Below are positions 24,242 to 35,664 of a DNA stretch of 64,000 nucleotides, one piece after another. The notes under the pieces were generated by a model. That model was not told the DNA's origin. It was given only the letters and a program-made list of their open reading frames with translations, and did no database searches. Position 1 is the stretch's first letter, and every line of letters starts with the position of its first letter. Location: NCBI GenBank assembly GCA_947397865.1, contig OX377620.1, positions 57,515,092 to 57,579,091 on the forward strand, read 5' to 3'. The stretch is from Polietes domitor (taxonomy: Eukaryota > Arthropoda > Insecta > Diptera > Muscidae). A program made the translations under genes and the position numbers.

Positions 24242-26497
24242 TTTATTTGGTATTTTTGGGCATTTACAATGGATAAGCTGTCTGGGCCAAGTCTAAAAAT
24301 TCCTTTTTTACTTTGAGTAAACAATGAACGTTTTTGTTATCGCCGTTTGGAAAGATAAGCATTTTTTAATTTATGTTTCTCTAAAATACCACACAACAAA
24401 AATACGAAAAATTACGCATTTAATTTTATTATAAAATATTGTTCTTCATTTAAAGTGCAAAAGTTCCAGTGGTTAGCACACACAAATTATGTTGCAAATC
24501 ATGCGACCTAACGTACAAAAAAGCTTGGTAGCCACATCTTTCTGATTATGGTTTTTAATACCAATCAAATGACGCGGATTTATGTGTTGATTATGGGGAG
24601 GAAGGAAACAATTAAAAAATGTGTTTACGAGGTTACCGATATTTTTATTATTTATTTTTATCCGTGAAATAGAGTGTTTTATAAGTTGGTTTCACGCCAA
24701 ATTTTTGTAGCACCAAGAAATAATAATAATTAAGTATACCGATCGGCTAAAATGAATCGATTTAGCTACATTCAAAAGTAGTCACTTAAACTCACTGAGT
24801 CTTATTAATTATTAATTGCGTACAATTTGGAATTGGAAAGTACAGTCAGTACTTTGATCTTACAAATATGATCATATTAAAACTTCATTGGATTCTCTTT
24901 ACAAATTAATTTTTGAAAACCTCAATACCTAATTTCATTACACGTATATCATTATTTAGATTTGTCTGTGCCCGAGAATATAACAATAATAAACCACATT
25001 AAATTAAAGCCAGATCTGAACATACTTTTTTAGAAAAATGTTTCTTTATGACAACTTCGAATCTTCCACGGGCGCTTTTATATTTATAAGTTAATAATTT
25101 TATTTTCCGATTTCGACTTTGTATAAGAAACCGTGTAATTAACTAGTTAATTTTGTTGTCCAAAGACTCATGTTTCATCTCGAAAATAACTCGGGTAGGT
25201 TAGGTTCGTATTCACAACCTTTTTAAAATCAATTAAAAACGATAATTGATTTACAACAAAAATAGCGTAAAATGAGCGTGTTTTAAAGCCCCTACCGGCA
25301 GTAAGCATAAAAAGGAATGTACATGGCTTCGCTCTATATCTCAATTAAAAATAAATTTATACTACTCGCTATTATTGCTATTACTTTCTGTAAGTTTTTA
25401 ATACTTTTCTTGCAGCAATTAAATTATTGTCTTGCGAAGAATTCTTAATGAAAATGAACTTGACCAGTTCGTTCTGTTTGCAAATGGATGAACAAACAAT
25501 AGTTTTAATATTTTTTAATTGAGTCATATTCGTCAGGCGGTGGGTGGGTGAGTAGTATTGAAGCGATCAAGAGGGATTCATTTTAAAATCTAAATTAGTC
25601 AATTATGGAATATTCATATGTGTTTACTCTTAGTGGATATTTTTTATATTTGTTTTGTAAACAGTGTAGAGTGGAACACAAACTAATGCATATATGTGTT
25701 TTAATAATTTATAGTTTCACACCTCCAATTATAGATATCACCCACATGATTCGCACTTTTTTTATTTAAATGTTTGGTTAATAATTTAAAGTTTGATTTG
25801 AAAACATTTCATTTTGGCTTTGTAAGACAAAGGGCCTCCCACGACGATTAAAATAACGCTGTTCTATAAAATGTGTCTCTATGTCTGGCACGAACGATCA
25901 GACCAGTCTTAAAAATGTGTGACGAATTCAGATTTAAACCGAATGTCATATCAATCATACTTGTGTTCCATATTGTTTGGTTTTCATCTCCCATTTGTTT
26001 AAATCGTCTGCGGAAGCTCAGTCAAATACATAAATTTAAAGTATTCCCACCATTTTTATACACGGAGGAAAAAATTGTTGCAACATGTTTGCGGAAAAAA
26101 ATATATTTGGGGCAAGCATTTTATGTAAAAATATGTATGGATTTGTGTTCAGCAATTATTTTTCAGGGTATAGAAATTACACTGGGGTTAATTTTACATA
26201 CGATAATGGCAGAGCATTGGGTCGTTTTAGAAGGGGCGTCACAAATGTTGATAAGTACTAAAGATAACTTTAACATCATTATCATTATTCCATAACAAAT
26301 TTATTAGATTTGAATCACAAACAAAGTAGCAATGCATTCATTAATGTATCGTATCCATCAGACACAAGAACGAGTGGACAGCGCTCAGATAAAAAATATT
26401 TGCTAAAGGATTTAGTCCACACAAACATGGTCTTAACCTACCCCTTCGATGCAGCACACATTATGATCATATGAAATCCACAGATAAGTCCTTATAT
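24242..26497. other. No gene recognised; one 140-codon frame
   Basis: Mostly unique AT-rich sequence. The frame at 25873-26295 plus (140 codons, MSLCLARTIRPVLKMCDEF...) is the longest unexplained one. It crosses a dispersed repeat word (ATATATTTGGGGCAAGC) and ends in a run of isoleucines, so I do not call it a gene. Confidence 0.45.
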
Positions 26498-26555
26498 GGC
26501 TGAAGTCGGGCTGGGCCGATACCCTACACCAATCGCTGTGTCTATAGAGAGTTCT
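26498..26555 (+). repeat. Family B start fragment
   Basis: GCTGAAGTCGGGCTGGGCCG, ATACCCTACACCAATCG: the opening of a B element without its body. Confidence 0.5.
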
Positions 26556-26594
26556 GATTACTAAATGTCGGTGGAACGATTACATGTAGCTCAT

Positions 26595-26765
26595 ATCAGC
26601 AGAGATACAAGCCGACCGATTTTAAGCCGACAAGCCGCCGCCGCCGTATGTTTCTGCACGAGCCGCGCCGCCGCCGATTTCATCGGCTCAAATCGACTCA
26701 ACCACGCCGCCGATTTCATCGACTCATATCGACTTCAACCACGCCGCCGTGATTTGACGGAGTTC
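26595..26765 (+). repeat. GCC-rich repeat block
   Basis: Repeats of AAGCCGACAAGCCGCCGCCG and CGCCGCCGATTTCATCGACT, strikingly GC-rich for this genome. An inverted relative lies at 27918-28010 (GCCGCCGCCGACCC, CGCCGCCGCCGATAAT), on the far side of the hAT-like MITE. Probably part of one disrupted element. Confidence 0.6.
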
Positions 26766-26996
26766 TAACTCAGTCAAATCTTACTACCAAAATAGACAAC
26801 CCACTTAAAATTACAAAAGAAAATATAAATGTGCTTCTTTAGTGTGTCAAAGTAGGTGTATGATATTCAATAACGTCTGGTCAAATATGCCTCACATGAA
26901 AAGCTGTAATTGCAAAAATATTTATTAAATTTATCCATATTATACATTTTGGGAATGGATTCCTTCTCCCAAAAAATAATTGTATGGTTTAACAAT

Positions 26997-27787
26997 TAAG
27001 GTATCCAACCGATTAAATTTTATTCGATTAATCGAATAATTTTTGTCAAATATTTGTTCGAATAATAAAAAATCATTATTTTCGAATAATGAATAATAAA
27101 TTGTCCCAAATAATCAATTAATCGATATTATAAGTTTTGCCTTTAAAAACTAATGAAATCGTCGTATGCTTTGTACGATAAATTGATTTTGAATAGCCAA
27201 TGCTCCATTTGGGTATACCAAATATAAAACCACAATTTTTTCGATTTTTGATTTGTATGCTCCACAGATATTAAAATAACGATTTATCCGACTTCATTTA
27301 AAAAATAGCAAAAACTGGCCAATAGCTTCGGAATTATTTAAAATTTAAAGAATAGTAATAGTAAATTCATAGAAAAATTGAGGTTAACACCGTGATAATG
27401 AAGTCAGTTCTGTTATAAATCATATGATCCATATTCGAAAAAGTCAATGGATAACTTCTGATATTATGCTCATTTAAGGGAAGGTTCTTTATTTTGATAA
27501 GATATTAGGATTTTTGTCAACTTCTAATGAATTTCGAATTTGATGTTACAATTTTTAAATAAAATCAGATACATAATAAACGTTCAATATATAGTTGAAC
27601 TACCCGTAAACTGATGTGTCTTGTCTATATAACTCTTATTAATTATATTTTATTTAAGTGGACAATTGTTCGATTTATCGGTTAATCGAATAACTCTCGA
27701 CTTCATTATTCGATTAATTGGAAATTTTTTGTTTTCAAATAAACAAAAAATAGAATAACATAAACGTCCGAATAATTGGATACCCTA
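26997..27787. mobile_element. hAT-like MITE with near-perfect 8-bp duplication
   Basis: The left end is TAAGGTATCCAACCGATTAA and the right end, inverted, TAGGGTATCCAATTATTCG. Flanking octamers are TTAACAAT (26989-26996) and ATAACAAT (27788-27795), 7 of 8 identical. Inner sequence near both ends is rich in ATTCGATTAATCGAATAA. There is no coding capacity. Confidence 0.72.
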
Positions 27788-27894
27788 ATAACAATATTAA
27801 ATTATTGGAACATTGGCTAATATTAACGAATATTGAACTACTTGCCAAAAAATAAAAGAAAATTGTTCCTTCCATTTTCCCAAAATTGTCAAAT

Positions 27895-28020
27895 AAATAG
27901 GGGTATTCGAATGACTGAACGAGCCGGCAAATAAGCCGAAAGCCGCCGCCGCCGACCCATTTTGAACAGCGCCGCCGCCGCCGATAATTATGGTTCGGCT
28001 TGTAACTCTGCATATCAGAA
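27895..28020 (-). repeat. GCC-rich repeat block, inverted relative
   Basis: It begins ATAGGGGTATTCGAATGAC, a hAT-like terminus, then GCC runs. The reverse complement (AGAGTTACAAGCCGAACC) matches the block at 26601 (AGAGATACAAGCCGACCG). The opposite terminus and target duplication were not found. Confidence 0.5.
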
Positions 28021-28094
28021 CTTGGATCTATATTGTCTAATGTGATGATCGGGCTATATATGCTTGAAACTAAAGGCAAACGGAGTTAATTGGC

Positions 28095-28513
28095 GTTTTC
28101 AGTTCCTCATCATGTTGTCCCTTAAAAGGACTACAAAGTTTTAAAGGATAAGATCTTTCAAATAATTATTTTAAATACTTATTCCCACCTGACGATACCG
28201 ACATAATTGTCAAATTAAAGAGGAGAATATCTGCTAAAAACAATTCAAATTACATGATACTTCTATTATTATTAGTTTAGCATTAACAACCGTTTAAAAT
28301 TTTCCATCTTGAAAAGTTTAACATGAATAAACTAAGGCGGCAGAATTAAAATAATTTTAATGCTGAACCAATACAGATAGAAGCATGCACTTTGACGTGT
28401 TCGTCCCATAGAATGGGAATGCGTATTTAAACATGTTTTGGAAAAAGTATATTCTTTAGAACTATGTAGTCCTGTGAAGGCACAACAGGATGTGGAAATG
28501 AAAAACAGAAAAC
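28095..28513. repeat. Inverted-repeat element, about 65-base arms
   Basis: The arm at 28095-28160 (TCATGTTGTCCCTTAAAAGG, ACTACAAAG) is inverted at 28441-28513 (ACTATGTAGTCCTGTGAAGG, CACAACAGGATG). Arms are clearly diverged. A related single arm lies at 45945-45985. Confidence 0.5.
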
Positions 28514-28897
28514 TTGCATATAGTTTCAATTCGTTTTAATTGCCTTACGGTGTAATTATAACATAGTTGCATCTGAACATAATATAGACATAAATATCAT
28601 ATTATGATTAACTACAAGCATACTAGCATACGATTACCCAAATTAAATGTGATTGCAGCAAACATATATCTTTGTGCTACACACAGCGGAAATAGAGAAT
28701 TATGGGCGCATGGGGATTATACCACATTTACGTTAGGTGTTTCTAGTTGAAATATAATAATCTGAATCCTTTGCACAGAGGCAATTTAACAATTAAGTTT
28801 AACAATTTTTTTCTTTTTTTTTTTAATAAATTTTGATGTCAATTGAAAGATAACTATTGAAATAACTCCATTTCATATTTAAGAAAAAAAAAAAATA

Positions 28898-28915
28898 TAT
28901 ATATATATATATATA
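28898..28915. repeat. (TA)n microsatellite, short
   Basis: TATATATATATATATATA following a long A run. Confidence 0.9.
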
Positions 28916-29464
28916 GGTTTTACATTGGTTCCAACATCAACATTCTAGTTTGCACATATTCTAACAAAAAACCTTTATTTACAAATGTGATTTTTGATGT
29001 AAAATTCAGAATTTTCTGAAAATTTGGATTGTATTCTTAATTTGTGTAAGAGAAATTCGCGTAAGTATTTACTTGTGTTTTAGGTGTTCCAAAAAAATAA
29101 TCTTTTAATAATAAAAACATCCAACATTGATGGGAGTAAAACTATAAGAGCAGGAGGGAGAAGAGGTTGTGACTATACACCATTTAGTAGTCCAAGGGAT
29201 CGTAAGTAAGTACTATTAATCTTAAGTTGCAGTTTTTGGCAATATTTTCATTAGAGCTATTTTAAGTGAGCCATATTATTACAAACGAAAATTTCCATTT
29301 TTTTGAATCAGAAATGATGTCACATATCAAAATACTAAATTTCAGAATTTTATGATGGTAAATAAAAAACTTATAGGGTTTTAGCCGTATGTTACCACTG
29401 TGCATTGGGGAAAATGTAATATATTGTAATATAGTTTTGTCTGAATAAAAACGGATCTGTACTT

Positions 29465-29545
29465 ATATCACAAGTTTTAGATAGACGGACGGACATACAG
29501 ACATCAACTCAGCCGATCGGTATACTTCAAGCTCGATTATTTCTT
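29465..29545 (+). repeat. Family B terminal fragment
   Basis: A short piece of the B 3' region: AGACGGACGGACATACAGACATC, split by AACTCAGCCGATCGGTATAC and CTCGATTATTTCTTGG. No units or end remain. Confidence 0.6.
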
Positions 29546-29782
29546 GGCCTTCCAAAGACTAATTAAATCCATGGAAGGGCGTGACAATTTTACAGTTGTT
29601 GAACTGACGATCTCTCATTGCCCAATAAAATAAATTTTCCATTATAGAAAATGTCTTGCAGCTAATCTTAATATAAATTTTCATTCTTGTCTTAGAATAA
29701 CTCATTGGTTATTATTAAAGTGAACATCTCTATTTAGACAAAAAGAGGGATATATGAATTCAAAATGCGGGATTTGGCGGTA

Positions 29783-30479
29783 CAGTAGACGCTCGTAAAT
29801 TAGAACCGCTTTGTTTCTGAGGGAATACTAATTTCTGAATTATTTTAATTTCTGGACGTTTTTTTTTGAATAAAAAATTGAGTAAATTTACTTCCAAAAA
29901 CTAAAACAAAACACTTAAAATTCAATTTTATTTGACAAAAACAAGAAAAAAACGTAACAATTCAGTCCAATACATTAAATGTATTTTTTAAATTAAAAAT
30001 AAGAATATAAAAAACTAATGGCAAGAAAACATAACGATTGATGTATTTTTTAAATTAGAAAATATATATTTAAAAAAATTAAATAATAAAGTTAAAAGTT
30101 ATTGGAGGGATAGACTGCACAAGGGCCAAATTTACTTTAAATGTACAACTACTCTTTGTTTGATATATAATCAGTTATATTTGTATTTTTGGATTCATCA
30201 AATCTGAAATATCATTACGGAGAGCCAAAAGATTGCTTATGTGCTTAGTGAAAAACATTGCACTGCCATTGCACTATTTTATTAAATTATTTACCCTTCC
30301 AATTGCCGTATTATCAGAGACAACTGGTGAGACTTCAACCACATCGTCTTCGCTGCTCGGAAAAACGCTCCGAAATTAGAATTTTAAATTCGTAAATAAG
30401 CGTTTAATGTATTGCAAACACTGATTCTAATTTCTGGACGTTCGAATTACTTAAAGCTCTAATTTGTGAGCGTCTACTG
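29783..30479. mobile_element. Pogo-like MITE with CAGTAGACGCTC ends
   Basis: The left end is CAGTAGACGCTCGTAAATTAGA; the inverted right end reads CAGTAGACGCTCACAAATTAGA, with two or so differences over 22 bases. TA flanks both sides (29781-29782 and 30480-30481). CAGT termini and TA duplication fit pogo/Tigger-type elements. Further inverted matches (ATTTCTGGACGTT) occur inside. Its 697 bases hold no transposase. Confidence 0.78.
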
Positions 30480-30481
30480 TA

Positions 30482-31189
30482 TTTAAAAAAAAATCTAAAA
30501 ATAACAAAAAATCCGAAACGTCAATAACCCATATCCAATTTTTCTTTCAATTTTTAATAGTGTTGGTTGTGATTTTCAAAGTAAAAATTCATGACATCAT
30601 TTGTCTTTAATTATATTGTTTAAAGTGATCACAATTAGGTGAGAATTTTATGGATCTATGCTCAGTCGTAGAACAACGATGCATGTGTACTGTCAAACAT
30701 AAAAAATCCACGACTTGAACCTTGAAAGTGATTTTTTACCATAATTCCTCTTTCAAACGATGTGACATTCTAAGACATGCCTTTTTTAATTTAATAACGC
30801 AGTTTATTATTTTATCAATTTTTAAAATACTATTTTTGCCTGTTCCTTTAAAAAATTAATCCAAAGTAATGAAAACTTTTTCGCTTACCTAAAAATAACT
30901 TTTATTAAAATACGGGATTATGCGGGATGACAAATTTAAAATTTAATACTGGACATCAAAAAGCGGGATAATCACGCGAAAATTGGTACGGATAGTCACA
31001 TTAGTTATTATTGGAAATTTAGTTTGATATTTTTTCTTGGAATTGTTTTGTAAAAGGCGTTATGAAAAATAAATATAAAATAATATAGAATAATTGAATG
31101 AAGAATATCGGACGAAAAATGAGCTCAGCGGCTTCAATTTCCTTCCGATGCTCATCATTTACGCTGCATTCGAAAGGTATTGTCTGTAG
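30482..31189. other. No gene recognised
   Basis: AT-rich; a TGACTGACTGACTGACT tract at about 31208 marks the edge of the following A-related element. Confidence 0.5.
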
Positions 31190-32292
31190 CTACTGAGTTA
31201 GTAGTTACTGACTGACTGACTGACTTATCATTGACCAGACCAAACGGCAAAAGCCTTTCTTAGTCGACTAAGAAAGGGTTTTACGAAATTCGTACTTTTA
31301 GGGGTAAAATGGCCCAAAAAGGGATAAACATCGAACCTTCGTCCTTCGTGACTAAACGGCAGTAGCTATAAACATGAAATTCGGCGAGTTCCTTGCAATG
31401 ACCATGCATACGAGCTACAAATAGGGATTTTTCGAAATTTGTACTTTTAAGGGATGAGAGGGCAAAAAGGAATAAAAATGGTACCAACTAAAGTATTACA
31501 GCTAGAATCGTGAAATTTGGTATGTAAATTCCTCTGACCATGTAGAAGGGCAGTATAATTGGATTGTTCGAAATTTGTACTTTTTAGGGGGTAGGCGGGA
31601 CAAAAAGGGTTCCAATTTAAGAATTGCAGCTATAGTCGGGAAATTTGAAGTGTAAACTGTGTGTAAATCGCAATCTAAATGGACAAGGGATAAAAGTAGT
31701 ACCAACTAAAGTATTGGAGCTATAGTCGTGAAATGTGGTGTGTAAGTTCCTCTGACAGCGAGAAGAACAAATCTAAACGAATTTTTCGAATTTTGTACTT
31801 ATAAACAATGAGCGTGATAAAAATAGTACCAACTAAAATATTTCACCTATAGTCGTGCAATTTTGTGTTTAAATTTCCCTGACAACGTAGACTTGCAACA
31901 TAAATGGATTTCTCGAAATTTGTTCTTTTAAGGTGCGAGCGGGATAAAAAGAGTTAAAAATGTTACCAACTTTAGTATTAAAGCTAGAATCGTGAAATTT
32001 AGTGTGTAAATTCCTCTAAGCATATAGAAGCGCAATAGTTTGATTTTTCGAAATTTGTACTTTTAAGGGGTGCGCGGGACGAAATGGGATAAACATGCCG
32101 TACAATCCTTTAATTACGTAAACGCGGAACTTAAATGTATATTTCAAAATTTGTACTTAAAAGGGGGATACGGGACAACAATGAATATATCCACCAAAAG
32201 AAAATTAAATAAATACTATCCAAAAACAGAAACGGATAAAATTAACAAATAACTTGTTTTTTCGCGTGCGAAGCAGCGGGTACTCCTAGTTT
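31190..32292 (-). repeat. Family A-related element with different terminus
   Basis: Degenerate units contain TTCGAAATTTGTACTTTTA at about 31286, 31441, 31577, 31795, 31921, 32058 and 32152, with GGTACCAACTAAAGTATT and AGAATCGTGAAATTTGG. It ends AACTTGTTTTTTCGCGTGCG then AAGCAGCGGGTACTCCTAG, a terminus resembling the GCGTGAAGC-type start of the array near 2230 rather than the usual TATACCC end. Confidence 0.65.
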
Positions 32293-32304
32293 ACCATATA
32301 CGAA

Positions 32305-32980
32305 GAAGTTTTCAGTTATCACTATGAAAAAAGACAAAAAATACTATAAACGTCCAATAAGTTACTGAAAGGCAAGAATAAAAATTTATATTTAAAATGC
32401 TGCCAATAGTCTGTTAATTCAGAAACAAAAAATACAAGGGAAAACCATAATTTTTAGGGGTGTTTTCAAGTCTGACATGATATAGGATCGAAATATTTTG
32501 CAAATCATCATTAAACAATCCAAACTTTATTTTCGTGGGATGAGTGGACATTGTTTTTCCATTTGTATGGACCGCGACCCAGCCTAATGTACATTATGCA
32601 TCCTTCGAAAGGTATTGATTCCTTTTACTTATTTTTCATGACACCTTCTACAAAATGTTTCCAAGAAATATGAGTTTTTAGCTGTCACCTTGAAAATCAC
32701 AAAAAATCAATATAAAGGTCCAATAATACGACCAATGAGATATTCTAAGACAAGAATACAAATTTTAATTTAAAGTGCTTCCAAGGGTCTATTAAATCAA
32801 AAAAAAAAAATACAAAAATGCAACATTAAAAAAATACACGGTGTTTTCAGGAGCGTCTAGCTCACAGATGGTTTGACCCAGTGACGAAATATTTTGCAGA
32901 TCATCATTAAACAATCCAATCTTCATTTCTTGGTGGTGACCGCAGCAATTTATTTTCGTGGCCCATCCTAATGTACACAC
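32305..32980 (+). repeat. Diverged direct duplication, unit about 365 bases
   Basis: 32310-32600 and 32673-32975 share TTTTTAGCTGTCAC / TTTTCAGTTATCAC, GTCCAATAA, AAATATTTTGCA, ATCATCATTAAACAATCCAA and CCTAATGTACA. Clearly diverged, so older than the 19 kb duplication. Confidence 0.7.
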
Positions 32981-33284
32981 GATTACAAGCCAGTACTGAT
33001 TTATTCATTTATACACAACTTTAGCTTTGTAGAAAATCTAGAAAATTTTCCCATTTAAACCGGAAAAAATTCTCTAAAACTAAACATATTTTATTGAAAA
33101 CGATTGAAAGGCTTTTAAGAAAATATAAATTTGTATATGAAAAGCATAAATCATTTAAATTTTGTACTTACTCTTAATAAAAGTTGAGCTTAATTGAGTG
33201 TCTTTCCTTGGGCAACGAGCAAATAGCTAACCAGTCAGCATTTGATAAGCCCAGTGAAGGCTGTAAGTTTGGATAATTAGAACG

Positions 33285-33420
33285 CGGGCTGTGGCTGTGG
33301 CGGTGGCGGTGTCGACGATGGAGACAGTGGCGATGGCGTTGAGATATTTGTTTTAGAACAGCGGCGATCATGATGATGCTGATATTGATGACGATGATGC
33401 GATGCGATGCGTGTCAGATA
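33285..33420. repeat. GGC/GTG and GAT imperfect triplet tract
   Basis: GTGGCTGTGGCGGTGGCGGT followed by GATGATGCTGATATTGATG and GATGCGATGCGATGCG. Composition stands out; the minus-strand His/Arg-rich frame is a product of the repeat. Confidence 0.65.
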
Positions 33421-34189
33421 GGGGCGGTGGTAAAACATGTGTAAAAATTGGCACTTAACTTTATTGTCTTTTTAGTTTGTAGTGTTTGAAGTTCCCTCAT
33501 CAAGAGGAGGGTGGTGGCGTTGATCGTTGTTGGGTGGCAGTCATAAACGATAATTAAGTATAACTGTCATACTTGAAGAGACGGAGACCCCCGCCCATTT
33601 TTGTTTGCTAATTATTGGCAATTAATATAAATTGTTAAATAACAACAACAGCAAAATATGCACGAATTTCATCGAAATGTTGAATTATAATTTTGTGTTG
33701 AACTTATCACAATACAGGTGTTGGCAGGGAACCTCCCTACGAACCTCCCTACCTGTAATTTTATGTGATAAATGTCAGTTGTTTGTTTTTTTCTGTACTG
33801 TGTCTTGCTGTCTGTCTGTATATCAACAAAACGTTTTCATATCAAAAAGTAAATTTTGAAATAGTTTCAACAATCTTAACAACAATCACTTTTAAGGTAC
33901 TGCTTTTTATGCTGCTGATAATGACGTTGATGTTGTTGGTGGTGGTGATGGTGGTCTTCTCTCAAAAAGTGTCGGCGACATCATTGTTGTATGCTTATGT
34001 ATAGGACATTATGATAAGATAAGATGTTCTATATCGAAACCAGTTTTCTTGTCAATATTTCAATGTTTTGTTATAGAAAATTTTGGACAGTGGATATTGG
34101 TTATATGCAATAATGAAAAGTCAGGAAAACTAAATTTTATATAAACAATATTTGAATTTCATCTACATATATTCTGGAGATATTAAAAA

Positions 34190-34740
34190 TAATATATTTG
34201 GGGCAGATTCAAATCATGGTTTATTTAAAACCATATTTTCCCAACATTATTCACTTGCGTGCAAATATATTTGGTTTACATGTAAGCATTTCTAAATTTG
34301 GGTAAACACGTCGCTATAATGCTTGGGTCTGCACCAAATATATATTTTTTGCATACAAACAAATTATAATATATATTTTTGCATTATTTACTATAAACCA
34401 TTATATAGACTATATTCTCATATCATCTTCACTCTGGAAATATAAAAAATAATATATTTGGGACAGATCCAAATCATAGTTTATTAGAAACCATATTTGC
34501 CCAGCATTAATTGTCCGTGTGCAAACATATTTTTGAAATATTTATTAGAAACCATCATATAAACAATATTTATATTTCATCTGTATTCTGTAAATTAATA
34601 TATTTGGGTCAGGCCCTATATACAACCCATCATACCCATATAAACAATATTTATATTTCATCTATATTCTGAGCATATAAAAATAATATATTTGGGACAG
34701 ACCCCAATCATTATTTATTAGAAACAATGTTTTCCAAACA
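34190..34740 (+). repeat. Diffuse repeated family, three to four copies
   Basis: AATATATTTGGGACAGA-type words recur at about 34193, 34450, 34600 and 34687, with AAATCATAGTTTATTAGAAACC and TTTCATCTATATTCTG. Related single copies occur near 36300 and 37130 (ATATTTGGCACAAGCATTAT) and 26105 (ATATTTGGGGCAAGCATTTT). Confidence 0.55.
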
Positions 34741-35118
34741 TTACCTTGCACACGAACATATTGGGTAAATATGTCGCAATATTTATATTGATTGGGTCCA
34801 CACCAAATATATGCTATTTTTCGTGCAAAAATATTATAATAAATTTGTTTTCATAATTTATTTAAAACCCTGTTTCCGGACATTATTTTTTCATTTTTTT
34901 TCTACAATTGGCTGCATCTTTTCTAAAATAGTATAAACCCGCTATTGTATTAAAATTTATAATTAGTCGGAAGACATTTATCTAAAATTAGCATTAATAA
35001 TTTTTTCAAAAGCGAACTTATACCTTTTCAATAAAATTGCTTTAATAAAGTAAATCTAGTTTGTTGGCAGTGATTACATTGTTTACAAAAATAGCACAGA
35101 AAAATCCATACCAATTGA

Positions 35119-35240
35119 ATTAATTAATATATAATTTATTAATTAATATATATAATTAAATAATTAATATATAATTAATTAATTAATATAATTAATTTAT
35201 TAATTATATATTACATATAAAATATATATAAAATATTAAT
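35119..35240. repeat. AT-only degenerate tandem tract
   Basis: Repeated AATTAATATATAATT-like words, almost free of G and C. Confidence 0.85.
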
Positions 35241-35634
35241 TGAGCTTGTTTACATGCTTAAAAATTGATTAATTCTGAATTGAAGCAACAAGTTCTTTAA
35301 TTAAAATTCTGTTTTCCTATATCCGACATTTTCATATAAACTCATTGCATATAGCCAATATCCACTGTACTCGCGTTTGTCGTGTGTACGCCTGTTTACT
35401 ATGGTCTCGATTTCGTTTATAGTTTTTTTGTCTTTTCTTCTTCTTTTGAGTTCTGAGTAGGTTCTTTCCAAAGGCAGGCGTTGTCAAAGCGTCAACGTCA
35501 TCATTTTCTACTTTACGGTCGCGCACATAATTATCTTTTAGATTTTTATCAGTGAACAAATGATTGTTCTTTTTTATATATATTTTTTACATTATTTTTT
35601 CTTCTTCTCTAATGTTTGTATTTAGTTTAAGTTG

Positions 35635-35664
35635 AGTGTGTGTGCGTGCGTGCGTGTGTGTGTG
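35635..35664. repeat. (TG)n microsatellite
   Basis: GTGTGTGTGCGTGCGTGCGT and further GTs; partly TGCG. Confidence 0.9.

Noticed and set aside
25873..26295. 140-codon plus frame as a gene
   Set aside because: Hydrophobic mixture without domain or splice context; overlaps a dispersed repeat word and ends in an isoleucine run.
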